Part shown: positions 38,257 through 51,900 of the stretch, in pieces
How the letters are laid out: each line of letters begins with the position of its first letter
Position numbering within the stretch: the stretch's first letter is position 1
Source of the DNA: Gordionus sp. m RMFG-2023
Taxonomy: Eukaryota; Nematomorpha; Gordioida; Chordodea; Parachordodidae
Reading direction: 5' to 3'
Assembly: GCF_954871325.1 (NCBI RefSeq)
Contig: NC_088775.1
Span: 81,755,561-81,819,560, forward strand
DNA: 64,000 bases
Translations under genes and position numbers: made by a program
The notes under the pieces: generated by a model
The model's database searches: none
The model's input: the letters and a program-made list of their open reading frames with translations, nothing else
What the model was told of the DNA's origin: nothing

Positions 38257-39159
38257 GTAGGGGAGACTGGGGTTAGGTAAACCACGGAGCTTGGAAAACC
38301 ACTTAATCTCATCTTAAAATTAAATAAACCAGAAGATTAAAATTTTATATAGTTTTCATTAGTATACATCTATGGACAAAATATATTTTAAAATAATTAA
38401 ATACTAAAAAATTTATTTAGATATAAAATTTTGATAAAATTTTTAAAAGATTTTTACATGACAGAATTTTAATTTTTATTAAATATATGATCTTTTATAT
38501 GTAAATTAAATTTTATTACAAAGTTTAAACATTCTTCTATAATTTGGGTAAGTTTTATGAGTATTTATCAAATCTAGATATTATTTTAATCATGATTTGT
38601 CAATTTAGAGCTAGCAGGGTTTGCTAAACCATACACGTCAATTATAGCAATTAATAATGAAAAAAATTCAAAATCTTGAAAAGGCAATTTTATGGCTGTT
38701 TATGATTGGTATTTAGGATTTATGCTAAGAAATCTTAATCTCTCCTTAAAATTCATATTTTTTTATGTCCAAAATGATTATTAAATTAACCAAAGTTAAG
38801 TTTCAATTTTTATATATAATTAGCTTCAATTTATAAGTATTATGATATTTTGAACAATAAAATTATTTTATACATATCATTATTAATAAATAAAAATGCA
38901 TTTCAATTTATTATGGCCTAAAAAAACCAATGGTTTAAGAAGCCCCTTGTAGTGGTTTGCCTCACCCCGCTATTGGGGCTTGTTAAACAAAATTTTCACT
39001 TTTACAAAAAAAAAAATATTTTTTTATATAATTATATTCTTAAGATTTTTTATTAGGCACCTTTATAGAGTATAGTTTTAGGTATCCAATCATATATTAT
39101 CTATAAAACAAGAGCTATAGCCAATTTTGTAAAAATTGGTTCAACTAACCCCAGTCTAC
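38257..39159. mobile_element. 903-bp element with TIR GTAGGGGAGACTGGGGTTAG
   Basis: The left end GTAGGGGAGACTGGGGTTAG is inverted at the right end as CTAACCCCAGTCTAC. The interior is AT-rich without a frame. Related termini (GGTTCAACTAACCCC) occur near 42030. Superfamily not assigned. Confidence 0.65.
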
Positions 39160-39695
39160 TTAAAACTTTTTTAAAAAAATATTAAATGTGTTTTACAAAA
39201 AAAAAGAAACATGAGAGGAGTCCTTACCCATATTAATTTAATCAAAATATTATAATTTAGTATTGGTCTATGGTATTGGAAAAAAATTAATAAGTATTTG
39301 TCAAAAATCAACAAATTATCCTATAATATGGGTCAATGCCATGAGCATTTTGTTGATACCAAAAGTGGGTTATTAGTTGTATCTCTGATTCTATATTAAT
39401 AACTTTAATATAGGAATGTGTCAAAAATGGTTTTCTAGATTACTAATGTTATTTTTTTAATATCAATACATAAAAAAATGGTTTAATTAAAAAAAATCTA
39501 GGGTGGAAATAAAAATATAAAAAATTCTGGGTTTGGATAATTTTCAGAAAAATTAATTTTAAGGTATATCAATTTATCAGGAAAAAAATTGATATAATAA
39601 AATGTTCAATATTCTTTTCAATTTCCTTTTGATTTCAAAATGCAGCTAAAATTTATAAATAAACTCTACATATAAAATGATATGATTTCAAATTA

Positions 39696-40763
39696 TTACT
39701 TGAGGATTTCTGATATATATTGATAAAAGAATAATAATTTTTCATTTTTCCCTGTATTTACAGCCTGAGATTTAAAAATTTGAAGCAAATGTTCAATTAT
39801 TTCATAGTCTTTATTATCTGAGTGATGATGGATAATGATCATGTGTGTAATTATTATTTGTAGTATTGCCAACTTAAGTTGATTTTTGGAAAGAGGAAGA
39901 ATTAAATATATTTCATAAATGTTTGAGATGAGATCTTTATTGTTATGGCAAAATTTAGTAAAAAATGGACCCTCATGATTTTTTATCCTAAGGTGGTATA
40001 AATTATGTAGAATGTCAATTAATGTTGTAAATTCATTATTTAATAAAGTATCCTTTTGTTGAATATTTTTGAGATTATTTGAGTGGATTAGGAGTCTTTG
40101 ATAAAATTCATGAGTAACCAATAATGAAGATATTTTTAACTCATAACATATAAAATTAGTTAAAATTTTAGAAGCTTTTTGCCTAATATATAAACTTTCT
40201 ACAACACAACAATCAAAGATAAATATTTTGATATCTATAAAATCAAAATTATATCAGATTAAATAAAATTTTTATTTACCTATTTTCCTTAAGAAAAGAA
40301 TTCCATTAACATATTTAGTAATTTTCAAAATAAAATTTAACCAGATGTCTAAAAGTGATAGGCTATTTTCAAAGGTAAAATATTTTTCAACAAGCTAAAA
40401 TATAATGTAATAAAAATGCAAATAAATATAAATTAACTTTTGTCAAAATTTTAATAAAAGGTTCATCTAATAGAAGATTATTTTGTTGAAGAAGTTGGGA
40501 AGAAAAAATTAGGAAAAATTTATATTCATACAATGATGTATTTTTTATATCAATATCTAAAACATGATGATGGAAGAGATTTTTCAAAATATCTTTTCCT
40601 GAACAACTAAAATCATAAACTCAATTAATTAAAAACCTATAATTTTGAATATATTATTAGTGAGTTCTAAGAAGTTTGATAAGTATATAGGATCATATGA
40701 AGAAAAAGACTTAACATTATCAATTATGTCTATTAAAGTTTTTAAATTTAAACTTTGAACCAT
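39696..40763 (-). CDS. Unrecognised helix-rich protein, 4 exons, 313 aa
   Basis: Exons 40763-40637, 40598-40438, 40394-40280 and 40234-39696 join with matching phases (1, 0, 1) through introns of 38, 43 and 45 bp, all GT/AG. The ATG starts MVQSLNLKTL; the stop is TAA. The product is almost entirely amphipathic helix with repeated Leu/Ile spacing, resembling an armadillo/HEAT-like alpha-solenoid, with low-complexity runs such as IIIHHH near the C-terminus. No signal peptide or membrane segment stands out. I do not recognise the family. It lies upstream of, and on the same strand as, two other helix-rich genes (35012-36049 and 32266-34002). A purine-rich stretch on its sense strand (41390-40960) lies just upstream. 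The phase agreement of four exons makes it a real gene; its role is unknown. Confidence 0.7.
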
Positions 40764-40959
40764 ATTTGTATTTTGAATAGATGAAATTTATAAAGTATAA
40801 AATTTTGCTAAACCTCATCTCGGTTGGAAGTTATACATATCGTAAAATAAAATCTGATAAACAGACTTCATATTCTATTATCAAAATTTTACTCTTCTCC
40901 TGGCCAGAGATATTACCATTATATGATATCCTTATTTTTCTTTAAATTCCTAACAACCT

Positions 40960-41390
40960 ATTTATTCTATCTATCTTTCCTTCACTCCCTCGCCGCAGTT
41001 GTATCTGTTGCTTTTTTCCTTCTTCTTTGTATTTCCCTTCTCTAACTCCTTATTTTCTTATCATACTCCATTATCTCCCCTATTCAATCTATTTATCCGC
41101 TCCATTCGTTATTTCTCTCTTTCAAGTTTTCTTTTTCTCCTTCAGTCTTATTTTATGCATTATTGAACTCTTTCTCTTTATTTCTTCTCAATTTGGCTTT
41201 TATATTGTTGCCCCTAATTATTTGTCAAAACTTCCTTCTTTTTGTCCTTCGTCTATTCATTCTTGTTTGCTATCACCCCCCCCTCCCAAACCTTTTATTT
41301 AATTCTCTATATGCATTTATTTTTGTTTCATTACTTGTCTTCTTCATCTTCTTTTTCTATTTCAATTTTTTTATTCATTCCCCGCTTGAA
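40960..41390 (+). repeat. Pyrimidine-rich tract upstream of the 39.7-40.8 kb gene
   Basis: About 430 bp dominated by T and C on the plus strand, so purine-rich on the sense strand of the neighbouring minus-strand gene. The open frames in it are artefacts of composition. Confidence 0.65.
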
Positions 41391-41519
41391 TATAATCTAA
41401 AAAAAATTAATCCGTTTCGGATTTCTTTTAAAAATAATTTGTCCAGGCCACAGATTTTTTTATTTTCGGAATCCTTTTTCATCGAAGAAAATGAAGTAAA
41501 AGAATTTAGATATTTTTAA

Positions 41520-42960
41520 AAGCAATTCTAATTCTAAAAATCTACTTTTGGCCAATTATTTGGATAGCGTTATGAAATCATTAGGTTGTATTTCATTTGT
41601 TATTTTCTGTAAATTTTAATATGCTAATGAAAATTAGTTTTAGTAGAATCCTTAAAAGTGTCATTTTAAAACATCCATATCTGTTTATAATTCTGTTTCC
41701 AAAATATAATATATTTTTTATAAGCTCTAGAAAAATTTCATATCGATTCGTTTTTTTGTAGGCTAGATATAACCAAAATAATATTTTATTAAATTTAAAT
41801 AGTATAATATTATTTTATTAAGACATTTAAGATAGAAATATTTATCATCCTATAATGGGCAAAAATGTTAGCTTGATATTTTAAGCTAAAATTTTAAATA
41901 ATTTAAATTATAACTATACAATAAAATATATATAAATTAAACATTATTTTTATAATTTAATAAAGTCATAAAATAAAATATAAACAAGGTTTATATGCTA
42001 GATTTTGAAATTAAGTATTACATGTCCTATGGTTCAACTAACCCCTATATAAATTAAAATATTTTGATATTTCCAATGTCAAAATATAATATATTCCAGT
42101 TTGAGAAAAATAAATTGGGCAAAGAATATGTTGTAAAAAAAATGACAGAAATATTCAAATTTGTGCACATTTTAGGGGGAGGGGGGGGGGGGAGAAATTT
42201 AAATCAGGGTCTCTTTCAGATAATAGCGAGAATTTATCCCCCACCCATGCATCATATTTTTGTACATGTTTACGAGGTATTTAAAGGTACTCTCAAAGCC
42301 ATTTTATCAATAATAAAAATAACTACCTCTCATTTAAATCCCTTACAGAATAATAAATTTAAAAAAACGCAATTCGCGCCTATTATTGTTTTATATTTTA
42401 TCTCCGCCCTAGCAAGTAATTAAAATGAGTAATTTATTCGCACTACTTTTTCGAAAGAAAATGTGTTTATTGCTAAATAAATCGCGCAATTATTTTACTT
42501 TGTCATTTGCTATAATACCTAACATTGTTTTTTTTAAATTTTACAAATAAAAATGCGAAATTTATTTATATACCATTTTGAATGAAGATTTAAATATTTT
42601 GTATATAAATAGCGTACTTTTAAAAACGATAGATTGATAATATCTCATCTGGCCTAAAAGTTTAAAAAAAATTAACATATAAATTTCAATGAGAAAAATA
42701 TTTTGCATGGTATTGTCTGTATAAAAAAATTTATTGTATGATTTGATATTAATTAATAATTTACAATAACAAATATACGGCTTTATAAAATTCGAATACT
42801 ATAATAATTCAACCAATTATTATATTTTTATAAAAAAAATATCACATAAAATACAACCTATAAATATTGTGCGTTTATAATTATAATACAAGATTATAAT
42901 TCAAATTCGATATTTTATTGGACTATGAAGGAGAGTATTTTAAGTAAGACAACGAATTTT
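41520..42960. other. Intergenic, no gene recognised
   Basis: Spacer between the 39.7-40.8 kb gene and the 3' end of the RMDN3-like gene. Contains a G-run (42177-42192) and a GGTTCAACTAACCCC terminus near 42030 related to 38257-39159. Confidence 0.5.
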
Positions 42961-42963
42961 TCT

Positions 42964-45900
42964 TTAGGATAACATATATTCCTTCAGGTCGTATTGATTG
43001 TGAAGAATATCTCTAACTTCCGTCAAAGCTCTTCTATCCTGTCAATTTTTTGAAAATAAATAAAGATATTTGAAATTTTTATATTAATATAATAAATAAA
43101 ATATAGATGGAGGAAATTGAGAATATAACAGGTAATAAGGAGAGAAGTAATATGTTAAGAATTGTATTTGAACATACTAAGGGGAAGGCAAGAAACTAGG
43201 TGAAAGGAAGAACTATAAAACATGACCCCAAGGGAAATGTACGAAAAAAGATTGGGCAAAGGTTGTTGAAATCATGCAAAGAATGGGACTCATCCTCAGA
43301 TTTGTAGATAAAATGGCTTATCATGGTAACCTAAAGGCTAATAATTTTAAAAAGACCAAATTCCTTAATAAATATTAAATCCGGATACAAAACGAACTTA
43401 GGCTGGATTTAAAGTGGGATCAGATCTGACATGATTTAACAGCTGGGCGATTTTAAAAATCTTATGATGAGATCAATTTTTCTTTATTGAAATCAATAAT
43501 TCCTAGTTTATTATTATGAATAGAAAAGAGAAAAAATTAAAATTAATTTTAAAAAAATTGATCTCATAAACATATTTAAAAATCGATAGTTAAATAGTAT
43601 CGGCACTATGAATCTAGCCTTATAGATTACATAAAAAGTGATCTTATAACTTAGAAAACTTTTAATATATAAATATTTACATCGGCATTTAAGGTTGTAA
43701 TCTTGTACGCCTTTTGGAGCCAAATAAATGCTTCGTTCTTGTCTGGATTTCTATGTGCTAAGTGACACTAAATATGTATTTTACACGTATTTTTTTAAAA
43801 AATATAACACCAATAATTTTTTAACAGAATATACAACTAATATAATTTATCAGAACTGTAGTTATGAAATTAAAATATATAGCACTTCCCTTTGCAGATT
43901 ATCATCTTCAAACTCGTAAATTCTTATGTTTAAGAAATGATAATGTGAAGTAATATACTTCAAGTTAGAAGGATATTATATACTCTTTTCTTTACTGTTA
44001 TGTTTTATCTCCCCACTTGTCCCGTACAACTTATTTCTTTTCTTTACGTTTTTCTCCACTTGTTTCTTTTGTTTTCCCATCTTCCTTTATTTTGTTATGA
44101 AATTGATATATTATACCTTATTTTTATATTGCATTTGAAACTGGTTCTTACCAGTTTCATGAATGATTGTATCGTGATTAAATAACAACTTTTTTTTTCT
44201 TTTTGTTTTAAAAATTATAAAGGTTGAAAACAAAATACCTTTTGGATAATTAATTATTTTCTTTCGTTTTGAAAATTTATATTTTTTGTAACATCGATTT
44301 TACTTTGTTGAATAAACTTTGAAAATATTATTTTAACTACGTTGACCAAGTGATTCCATGACTAAATCGATAAAACCTAGCCCCCTGGATCCCGTCATCG
44401 ACCTTCCCGGACCCCCGATCACGGACTTTATTTTTCCCATTCAGACTGGGGGACCCATCGGTCCAAATATAACATTTACAATGTATAAAATTCTATATAA
44501 CAACCCGCATTATTAAAGATTAAAATAAGTATTTTATGATAAATAAGCCCTAGTTCATAACAACAACTAATCTTAAAAATAACTCGTAAAAATATAATAA
44601 TCATATATTCCCATACTACCAAAATTTTAAACGACATATCATTATTATATAATCAATTAAATATCATAGAAAACGGAAATGATTAGGAGTAAACCTCCAG
44701 ATTTTTTAAAGTTGGGAAGTATTGTTAAACGGCTCTTTTTGAGCCAATTTTCAAAAAGGGCTAATTCAATATTTTAGCCAGAAAATAGCTAGACTGAAGA
44801 TTTTGCTCATAGAGGGCACAAAGGTCTGGATATTAGCGAAATCTCAAGACTTAGGCAATATGGGTTAACTGTTTCAAAAAAATGGCTCAAATCGTTTAAT
44901 TATAAATGATAAAAATTAAAAACGGGAAATATTTTAAATTATTTATAATACGATTTCGAGTCCGTAAATTCTAAAAGGCACAAAAAAAATCAAGATAAAA
45001 GTTAAAATATAGTTTTTGAGGAGGGGTGGGGGGAAGGGGGGGGGGGGTTAAAGTGAATATTAAAAAATTTAAATCGAAATTACCTTGGCAATATAAAGAA
45101 GATTTGATATGAAAAAATCGGGTTTGAGTCGTTCAGCCTTTGTTTTATGTTTTAAAATTTAAAAACATATATAAAATAAATACACTCTTCCCACTATATA
45201 ACGACACCGAGCTCAAATTAAACTCGTAACCTTAAAATGCTAAATAGAATAAACCTATATTCTTATTTTTGATTAATTTAAAAGAAAATAATAGAATTAT
45301 GTAAATAACTAAAATCTCAAGCTTTCATTTTTACTAATCCCATTACAAATATAATTACAAATTTAACAAAAATTTGTCTTAATTTTGGTCCAGGCTTGAT
45401 TGAAAACAAGGTATTTTTTTAAAAAAATGATCAAAAATATTAATAATAAAGAAAGCTAACTATATCTAGTAAGTGGATAGATGTAAATGTAAGTAAATTG
45501 TACATTTATTCACTTTTAATTACTAATTTTCCTTATCTATATCTACAATATTATCGATATATTAAAGTACTACCCGACCAAACACAGGCGTGCTTTCTAC
45601 TATAGGAATGGATTCGAAAAATGGGTGCGATTGTAGGATTCTATAATAATAATAAATACAGGGTTTCATTTACTTCAACAAAATATTGTAAAGCCTTTTC
45701 GATTGTGGTCGACGGAAATTCTGGAGAAAAAGCTCGAGCGGCTCTCAATTCTAACCAGCTGAGAGATGCAACCTTAGATTTTTTAAAAAAATATTTCTTT
45801 ATTTAAATATTGATTATGATTAAGCGCATTGCACAGTTTCAGTCATATATATATATAGTATAGTATATTTAATTGAATCTTGACCCGGTAAAAATGGATA

Positions 45901-48900
45901 TCTCTACAAAATCCTTCCCTCTTAGGTATATAAAAATTTGCCCCCTTAATTAATGAGTATTTTTTTTAAAAAAAGAATAATATCTATATTATTTAGTTGG
46001 CTTCGCAAAAATAGTGGTCGCACTTCAACGGGCAATTTTTATAGAAATTTCGGGTTGGCAGAATTTATCCTACATTACATATCCAAGGTTTGTTTTAAGA
46101 AAATGTGAGGATGCAATATAGTTGGGAAATTGGCTAATCCAACTCAGTCTCCAGGGACGTGCTGCTAAAAATATCGGTTAAGAATTGAGGCATAACCTTG
46201 CTTTATTGAGCTTATTTTTTAAAGAAAAATCTCGAGGAGGTTAAGGTGATAGTTATCTAATAAAAAAATCGATTTCGCCATTTTTGGAATCGGCTGTAAA
46301 TGGAGCTTTTAATACCAACAAGGCCATAATTTATAAATAATTAAATGACGATTAGTGAGGATTCATTCGAAACCGGTTCGGACTTTTACACAATCAAAAA
46401 AATATATATTATCGGCTGCATTCAAATCGAGATTAAAAACCAAATGACATCTGTTATTTTGTCCCAATCAGTTTGGTCAACTGACTCTCTTTTCTTTGGA
46501 ATTTTTTGTTTGTGGAGCGAACCGGTTGGTTTTATTTTCAGTAATGACGATGATCGTAATAAATATACAACCTTAAAATGCCATCTCCCTAAGAGGTAAT
46601 GGACGAGAGGATCATTTTGATCTTCCATCAAACACGATTCCGCGTAATGTTTGACTATTAAGGCATTCTTGACTCTGTCCGAAATACTCACGTATTCTGA
46701 TAAATCTCCCAAAGTTATCGCGCACCTATGATAATTTAGAAAAATGTCTATCATTATACATTATAAAGATTTTTAAAAATATTAATATATAAGTGTTGCT
46801 AAGATTGTAATAGAATTTTTCCTTCCTTTTAAAATTAAAAAATATATGGTTAATCAATTTTTTTTTAAATATTGTTGTATAAATAAAATTTAGACAAGGA
46901 TAGCCTAATTCAAACGATATTTTTTGGGCGCAAACTATATTTTCCTACGATTCGGAGAGCAAAATTTTTATTAAAAAAGCATTTAAAAGTAAATTATAAT
47001 GAGAAAAATAATTAATGGGTCAATGGTTGCTTACACGTTACTCTTTATTATTATTATTATTTTAATTTAAAAAAATAATAGTTAAATTACCATTTTTTAA
47101 CTTCTGTATTATCGGGATCTAAAGTTTCGGCGATTTTGGAAAATTTGTGAGCTAAAATATATTATTTTTAAAGTATTACAAATATTTTGCATATAATATT
47201 ATTTATTTAATTTTAATATAGAAAAGGAGCCAGTAGTCTTGGTCGACCTATACCTGCTACAACATTATCCATAAAATATAGGCCTTACCTCGTGACCGAA
47301 CAAAAATATTAATATTATTTATCCTTCCTCTTCCCCCTATTCCTACTTTTTTGCTTGATTTAAAATAAATAAAAATAAAAAGTGTCTTTAAAAAGAGGCG
47401 GGAAATATTTCATATTCATTTTATGTCATTTTTTTTTAATGATACACAGAATTAATATACAAACATAATTAATTTAATTATCAGTTATTTATTACTAAAT
47501 TATAAATTTATAACATTAAAATATAGAATAACATATGAATTGAGAGGATTAATTTCAATTTTTATATAGTCCAGATGCGAATCGCTTCCTAAGTCTCTTC
47601 CCACCCAGCACCCAAGTGGAATTTGGGTAATTCCATGATAAATCACTCAGTGTTTCAGAAGGCCATTTTAAAAAGTTGAAACTTAGATGAAGTTTAAAGA
47701 GATTCTATATTTTGTAAAAAATCAAACTCTAGCTCAAATAACCAGAGTATGGGCTTTCAAAGTTTTGAATTATAATAATCCAATTACTAGATAAATATTT
47801 AATCCAAAGTCACAATTATATTTCATTTTATAGTCCTTAAAATTCTCCTTGGGAAATTATTAAAATTATTTTTAAAATATCTTCAGGTCCTTGTATTTCC
47901 GGTAAAACAATAAATAATTTTGAAAAGGGCTTGAAAAAATGAAACTCATCAAATATGTTTATTATCAATATATTTAAATATTTAAGTAAAAATATTAATG
48001 GAAAATATAAAAATTTAAATTTTATTTAGTTTTTTAATTTCGTGAATAATAAAATAAATCATAGAGGGCGTTATCGGTAAAATAAATATAATCATTTTTA
48101 ACCATTAATATTTCTATAAAATTATTATATATTCTCAATTTTTTTTTAAAAAAATACATTTTTTTCATACCACAATAAAAATAAAATATATTATAATTAT
48201 TTTTAACGAAAGCGCCCTCTATTATTGATTTTTTTTATTCCTAAAATTATAAAAAACTGAATAAAATTTAAATTCTTAATTTATTCATTAAATATTTTTA
48301 CAAATATCTTGGTAATAAATATATTTTATGAGTTTCATCGTTTCAAACGTCCTTTATAATTAATTTTTATTCCTAAATTATAAAAAAACTGAATAAAAAT
48401 GCGAGTTTCATCGTTTCAAATTAGGGCCTTCTCAAAATATTTTTTTGTTTAAACAGAAATACAACGACTTTGAAGATATTTAAATCTTTTTGAACTTTGA
48501 AAAGGTTAAAAACCTATTTAAGAAATAGCACCAGTAAAATATTTTTTTAAATACTGTACAAGAATTTATATTTTATTGTAATTATATTTTTTTAAAATAG
48601 TTATTTACAATAAATTTTTAATAAAATAATCTGTATAAAATTTCTATATTTTGAAATATATTTTAATGTATATTATCATAAAATAAATACATAGTTAAAT
48701 AAAGGGATGTCATTTATACTAAAGTATTTTGATAGTAAATAAAATTCTATATAATGAAATTCTCTGCAAAATTTTGTTATATACAAACATTTAATTAAAA
48801 TAATTATTTTTAACATATAATAAGATATGTTGAGTAATCAAAAAAATGGGAGGTTGGGGGGAGGCGAATTTTTAATCTTTGCAGACCGAATGGATTCAAT

Positions 48901-51900
48901 TAATTTACAATTGGCTAAACATTGATAAAATTTTGAGAATAATGCTTTCAGTCGCTAATTAATCATAAATTTAGTCAAAATTTTGTTACTAATATTTTTT
49001 CATTCATGCTGGTTACTATACTGTTTAGACACTAATAAAGCATAAAATATTGGCAAATTTTTAAAATAGGGTTTGGGGGCGAAGCTTAAAAATTTTAAAG
49101 TATTAAAGAGACTTTTTACAAAATTTTTTTAGAATTCTAAAAGAATAATCAAAAATCTTACTTGAACATTCTCAAAAAAGGTCAAAAAAAATTTTATTTT
49201 TAATCACAAATTATTATTTACAACATAATTTCTTTTTATTATTTAACATGACGTTTATAATCTTAATTAATTGCTTGTCTATATTTTAAATCAAATTTTA
49301 CTTTTACCCCCTTTTATTGTATATTTAATAACACTCGTAAAATACAATGTGTTTTTATTTTTGCATATTACTTACAATAAATGACGATACATATATAATA
49401 TATAACAAAACCTTAAAAAAAAGATATGGTATAAATTTTACTGTAACTTTTTTGCAATTACAGTTTTATAACTTAATTGGTTAATATATGACAAATTTTA
49501 TCTAACACAAATAAATACAAATTCATTTTATCAATTCCTGATTCTTTTTTATGTAAAATATCTAATATATCATCTACAAATAATTTCCATATTATCAATT
49601 GCCCCTCTTTAAGTAGTGATTCTAAAGTGGATCCAACAAATTTAGTCTCGGCTACACGAAGAAAGTATAAAAAAATAATAAATATAGCGAAAAAAAATTA
49701 TTATCTGTACCCGAGAGAGAGCGAATGAAAATGAAAGATATCGCAAAGTATATAGATATGTCTTTTAGAGGTCTACAAATCATGGCCCGAACCGAACGGG
49801 TTCTGGGCCGGATTTATTTTTAAATAAATAATTTCGGCTCGGGCCTAATATTTGTAAATATGATATCATTAAATTTTGTCAAATAAATTGATATATTTTA
49901 AAATTCTTGCAAGAAACGAGACGTGAATATTTTTTATTCGTATAATATTTTCTTACAATCAAAATAAAATTAAATTTTTCTATATTAAAATAAATTCAGA
50001 ACGGGTCGGGCGGAGAAATATTTTTTATTTCGGGTCGAGCTTTTCGGGACAAATAAAAGAAATTCGTTCGGGATCGGAGGCCATGCTTGGGAAATCAGGC
50101 CCGATACAGATCACTATTGTCTTTATTGTTTATAGGAGACCCTTCCAGTATCCGGTGAATAATTATCTGGTATCAATGGTGTTAAGTAAGATCATTACCA
50201 TCAGAGTTAGGAATCTGACTCTATTAACTAGTCAATATAGTTTGGGAAATTGTTCTATTTATAGCTCTTTTCGTCGAATTTTATGCGGATTAAAAAAACG
50301 ACTACGCTAAGTTTTTAGTCTAAAAATAATTTTAGCTTCGAGTTTTTAAAAAATATATGTAGCTCAACTTTGAAGAAAGAAATACTCGTGTCCTTCATAC
50401 GGCACGCACCTGTAAATTGAGCCAAATTAGTCAACTTGGTAGGTAAAAATATTTGTATCGGGTGATATCTAGTATCCCGATACCATTGCCTAAATATTCC
50501 AAAATTGACTAGTTTAAACGAAAAGTATACAGGGAATCTAAGCCCCTCCAAATTTTTCTGTAAGAAAATATCTGGTTAAAAGGCTGGATGAAGTGTTAAC
50601 TGGTGAAAGCAAATCTAATATGTTTATCTTATTTATTATTCTATATTTATTTGGGTAAATGTTAAACATTGCAATTTTATTAAAATAACATAAATATTTC
50701 AGAGAAACATTTAAATTTAATACCTTCAAAGAAATAATGTTTTGATTGTTCCTCGTTTTCGTTTTCCTCCTCGATTCTGGCCATGTACCTACTAAATTTA
50801 GCTTTGGCGCAATAAAATTCGGGTTCCTTTATTTTTAATATATAATATAATATTCGGATATTATTCTTCCCGTGTTATATAAGAAAATAAAATTTTCAGC
50901 ATTTTTTTTTAAAAAAAAAATTGTATACTAATAAAAATAATAATTAATAGTTTAGTGCAATATTGTAATTGTTTAGTATAAAATTTGTCAGTTTTTTCCA
51001 TTATTTAAATTAAGTAGTAAAATAATTTAAGAAAGCTACATAAACTCTTTTTAGCATATTAAGACTCAATGGCCTATTAGTGAGGGCCCAAGACCAGTTC
51101 AGCGCACTCCACAGTCAGAAGCTTTTTTAAAAAAATTGATTGGCTGCATTCTAGCTCTTTATAAACAAAATAAAATCGTTATTTTATCTACCAAAATTGG
51201 TATACAAAAGGGAGTCTATTTTTTTCTAATCCTAACTGGAATAAATTCCATGGTTTTTCTAAAAATAAATTTCCCCTTTTTTCGAAAAGCCCAGGTCGGT
51301 CTTATTTTTTTTAAAAAAATCGGGTTCAGGGCTGTGTCGGGCCTAATATTTTTTTTAAAATATATATCTAAATTTATCATTTTTTGTTAAATCATATTAT
51401 ATCAAAAAAGGCGCTAATATTGTTATGTAAAATAAAAAAACTTGACGCTATATAACATATCTTTTATTTTGGACAGTCCTGATGATCATTAATATGGATC
51501 AGTATAAACTGGTTCTGGTGACCTTCACCATGGCATATAGCTAGCATAGGGTAAAATCAAACAATTTAATGTCAATTTTAATTTTTGAATAATTTTAAAA
51601 CCTTTAATTCAATATTAAACTCTAAAATATTTAAAAAAAGTAAATAGTTTTTTTTATATTTAAGGCTAATGGAATTGTGAATAGATGAGATATTTAAAGG
51701 ACATATTTTTAAGCTATCGTTTTGGCAAAAATAGAAGTTGGGATAGGTGAAAGCAATTATTGTATTTCCTATAACTTTAAGGAATTTAAGGCCTCATGAC
51801 CATGGTTGCCAGGCATAATCTACAGGCTTGCTTAATATTTTTTTTAATAAATATAGTTACTAAGGGTGCTCAACTAAATTTTTAAAAAAAGTAAAAACAT

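Noticed and set aside
41027-41519. Open frames in the second pyrimidine tract
   Set aside because: Same composition artefact as at 20.6 kb.
42064-42423. 119-codon plus-strand open frame with a glycine run
   Set aside because: The glycines come from a G-run; no domain, splice partners or homologous copy.
45621-45806. Plus-strand frame
   Set aside because: It is antisense to the RMDN3-like exons at 45674-45772 and 45601-45640.
46345-46599. Plus-strand frame
   Set aside because: It overlaps, antisense, the RMDN3-like exon 46572-46725 and a short GGCTGCATTC repeat end.
50083-50310. 75-codon plus-strand frame
   Set aside because: It begins in the right end of the MITE 49781-50085 and has no recognisable content.
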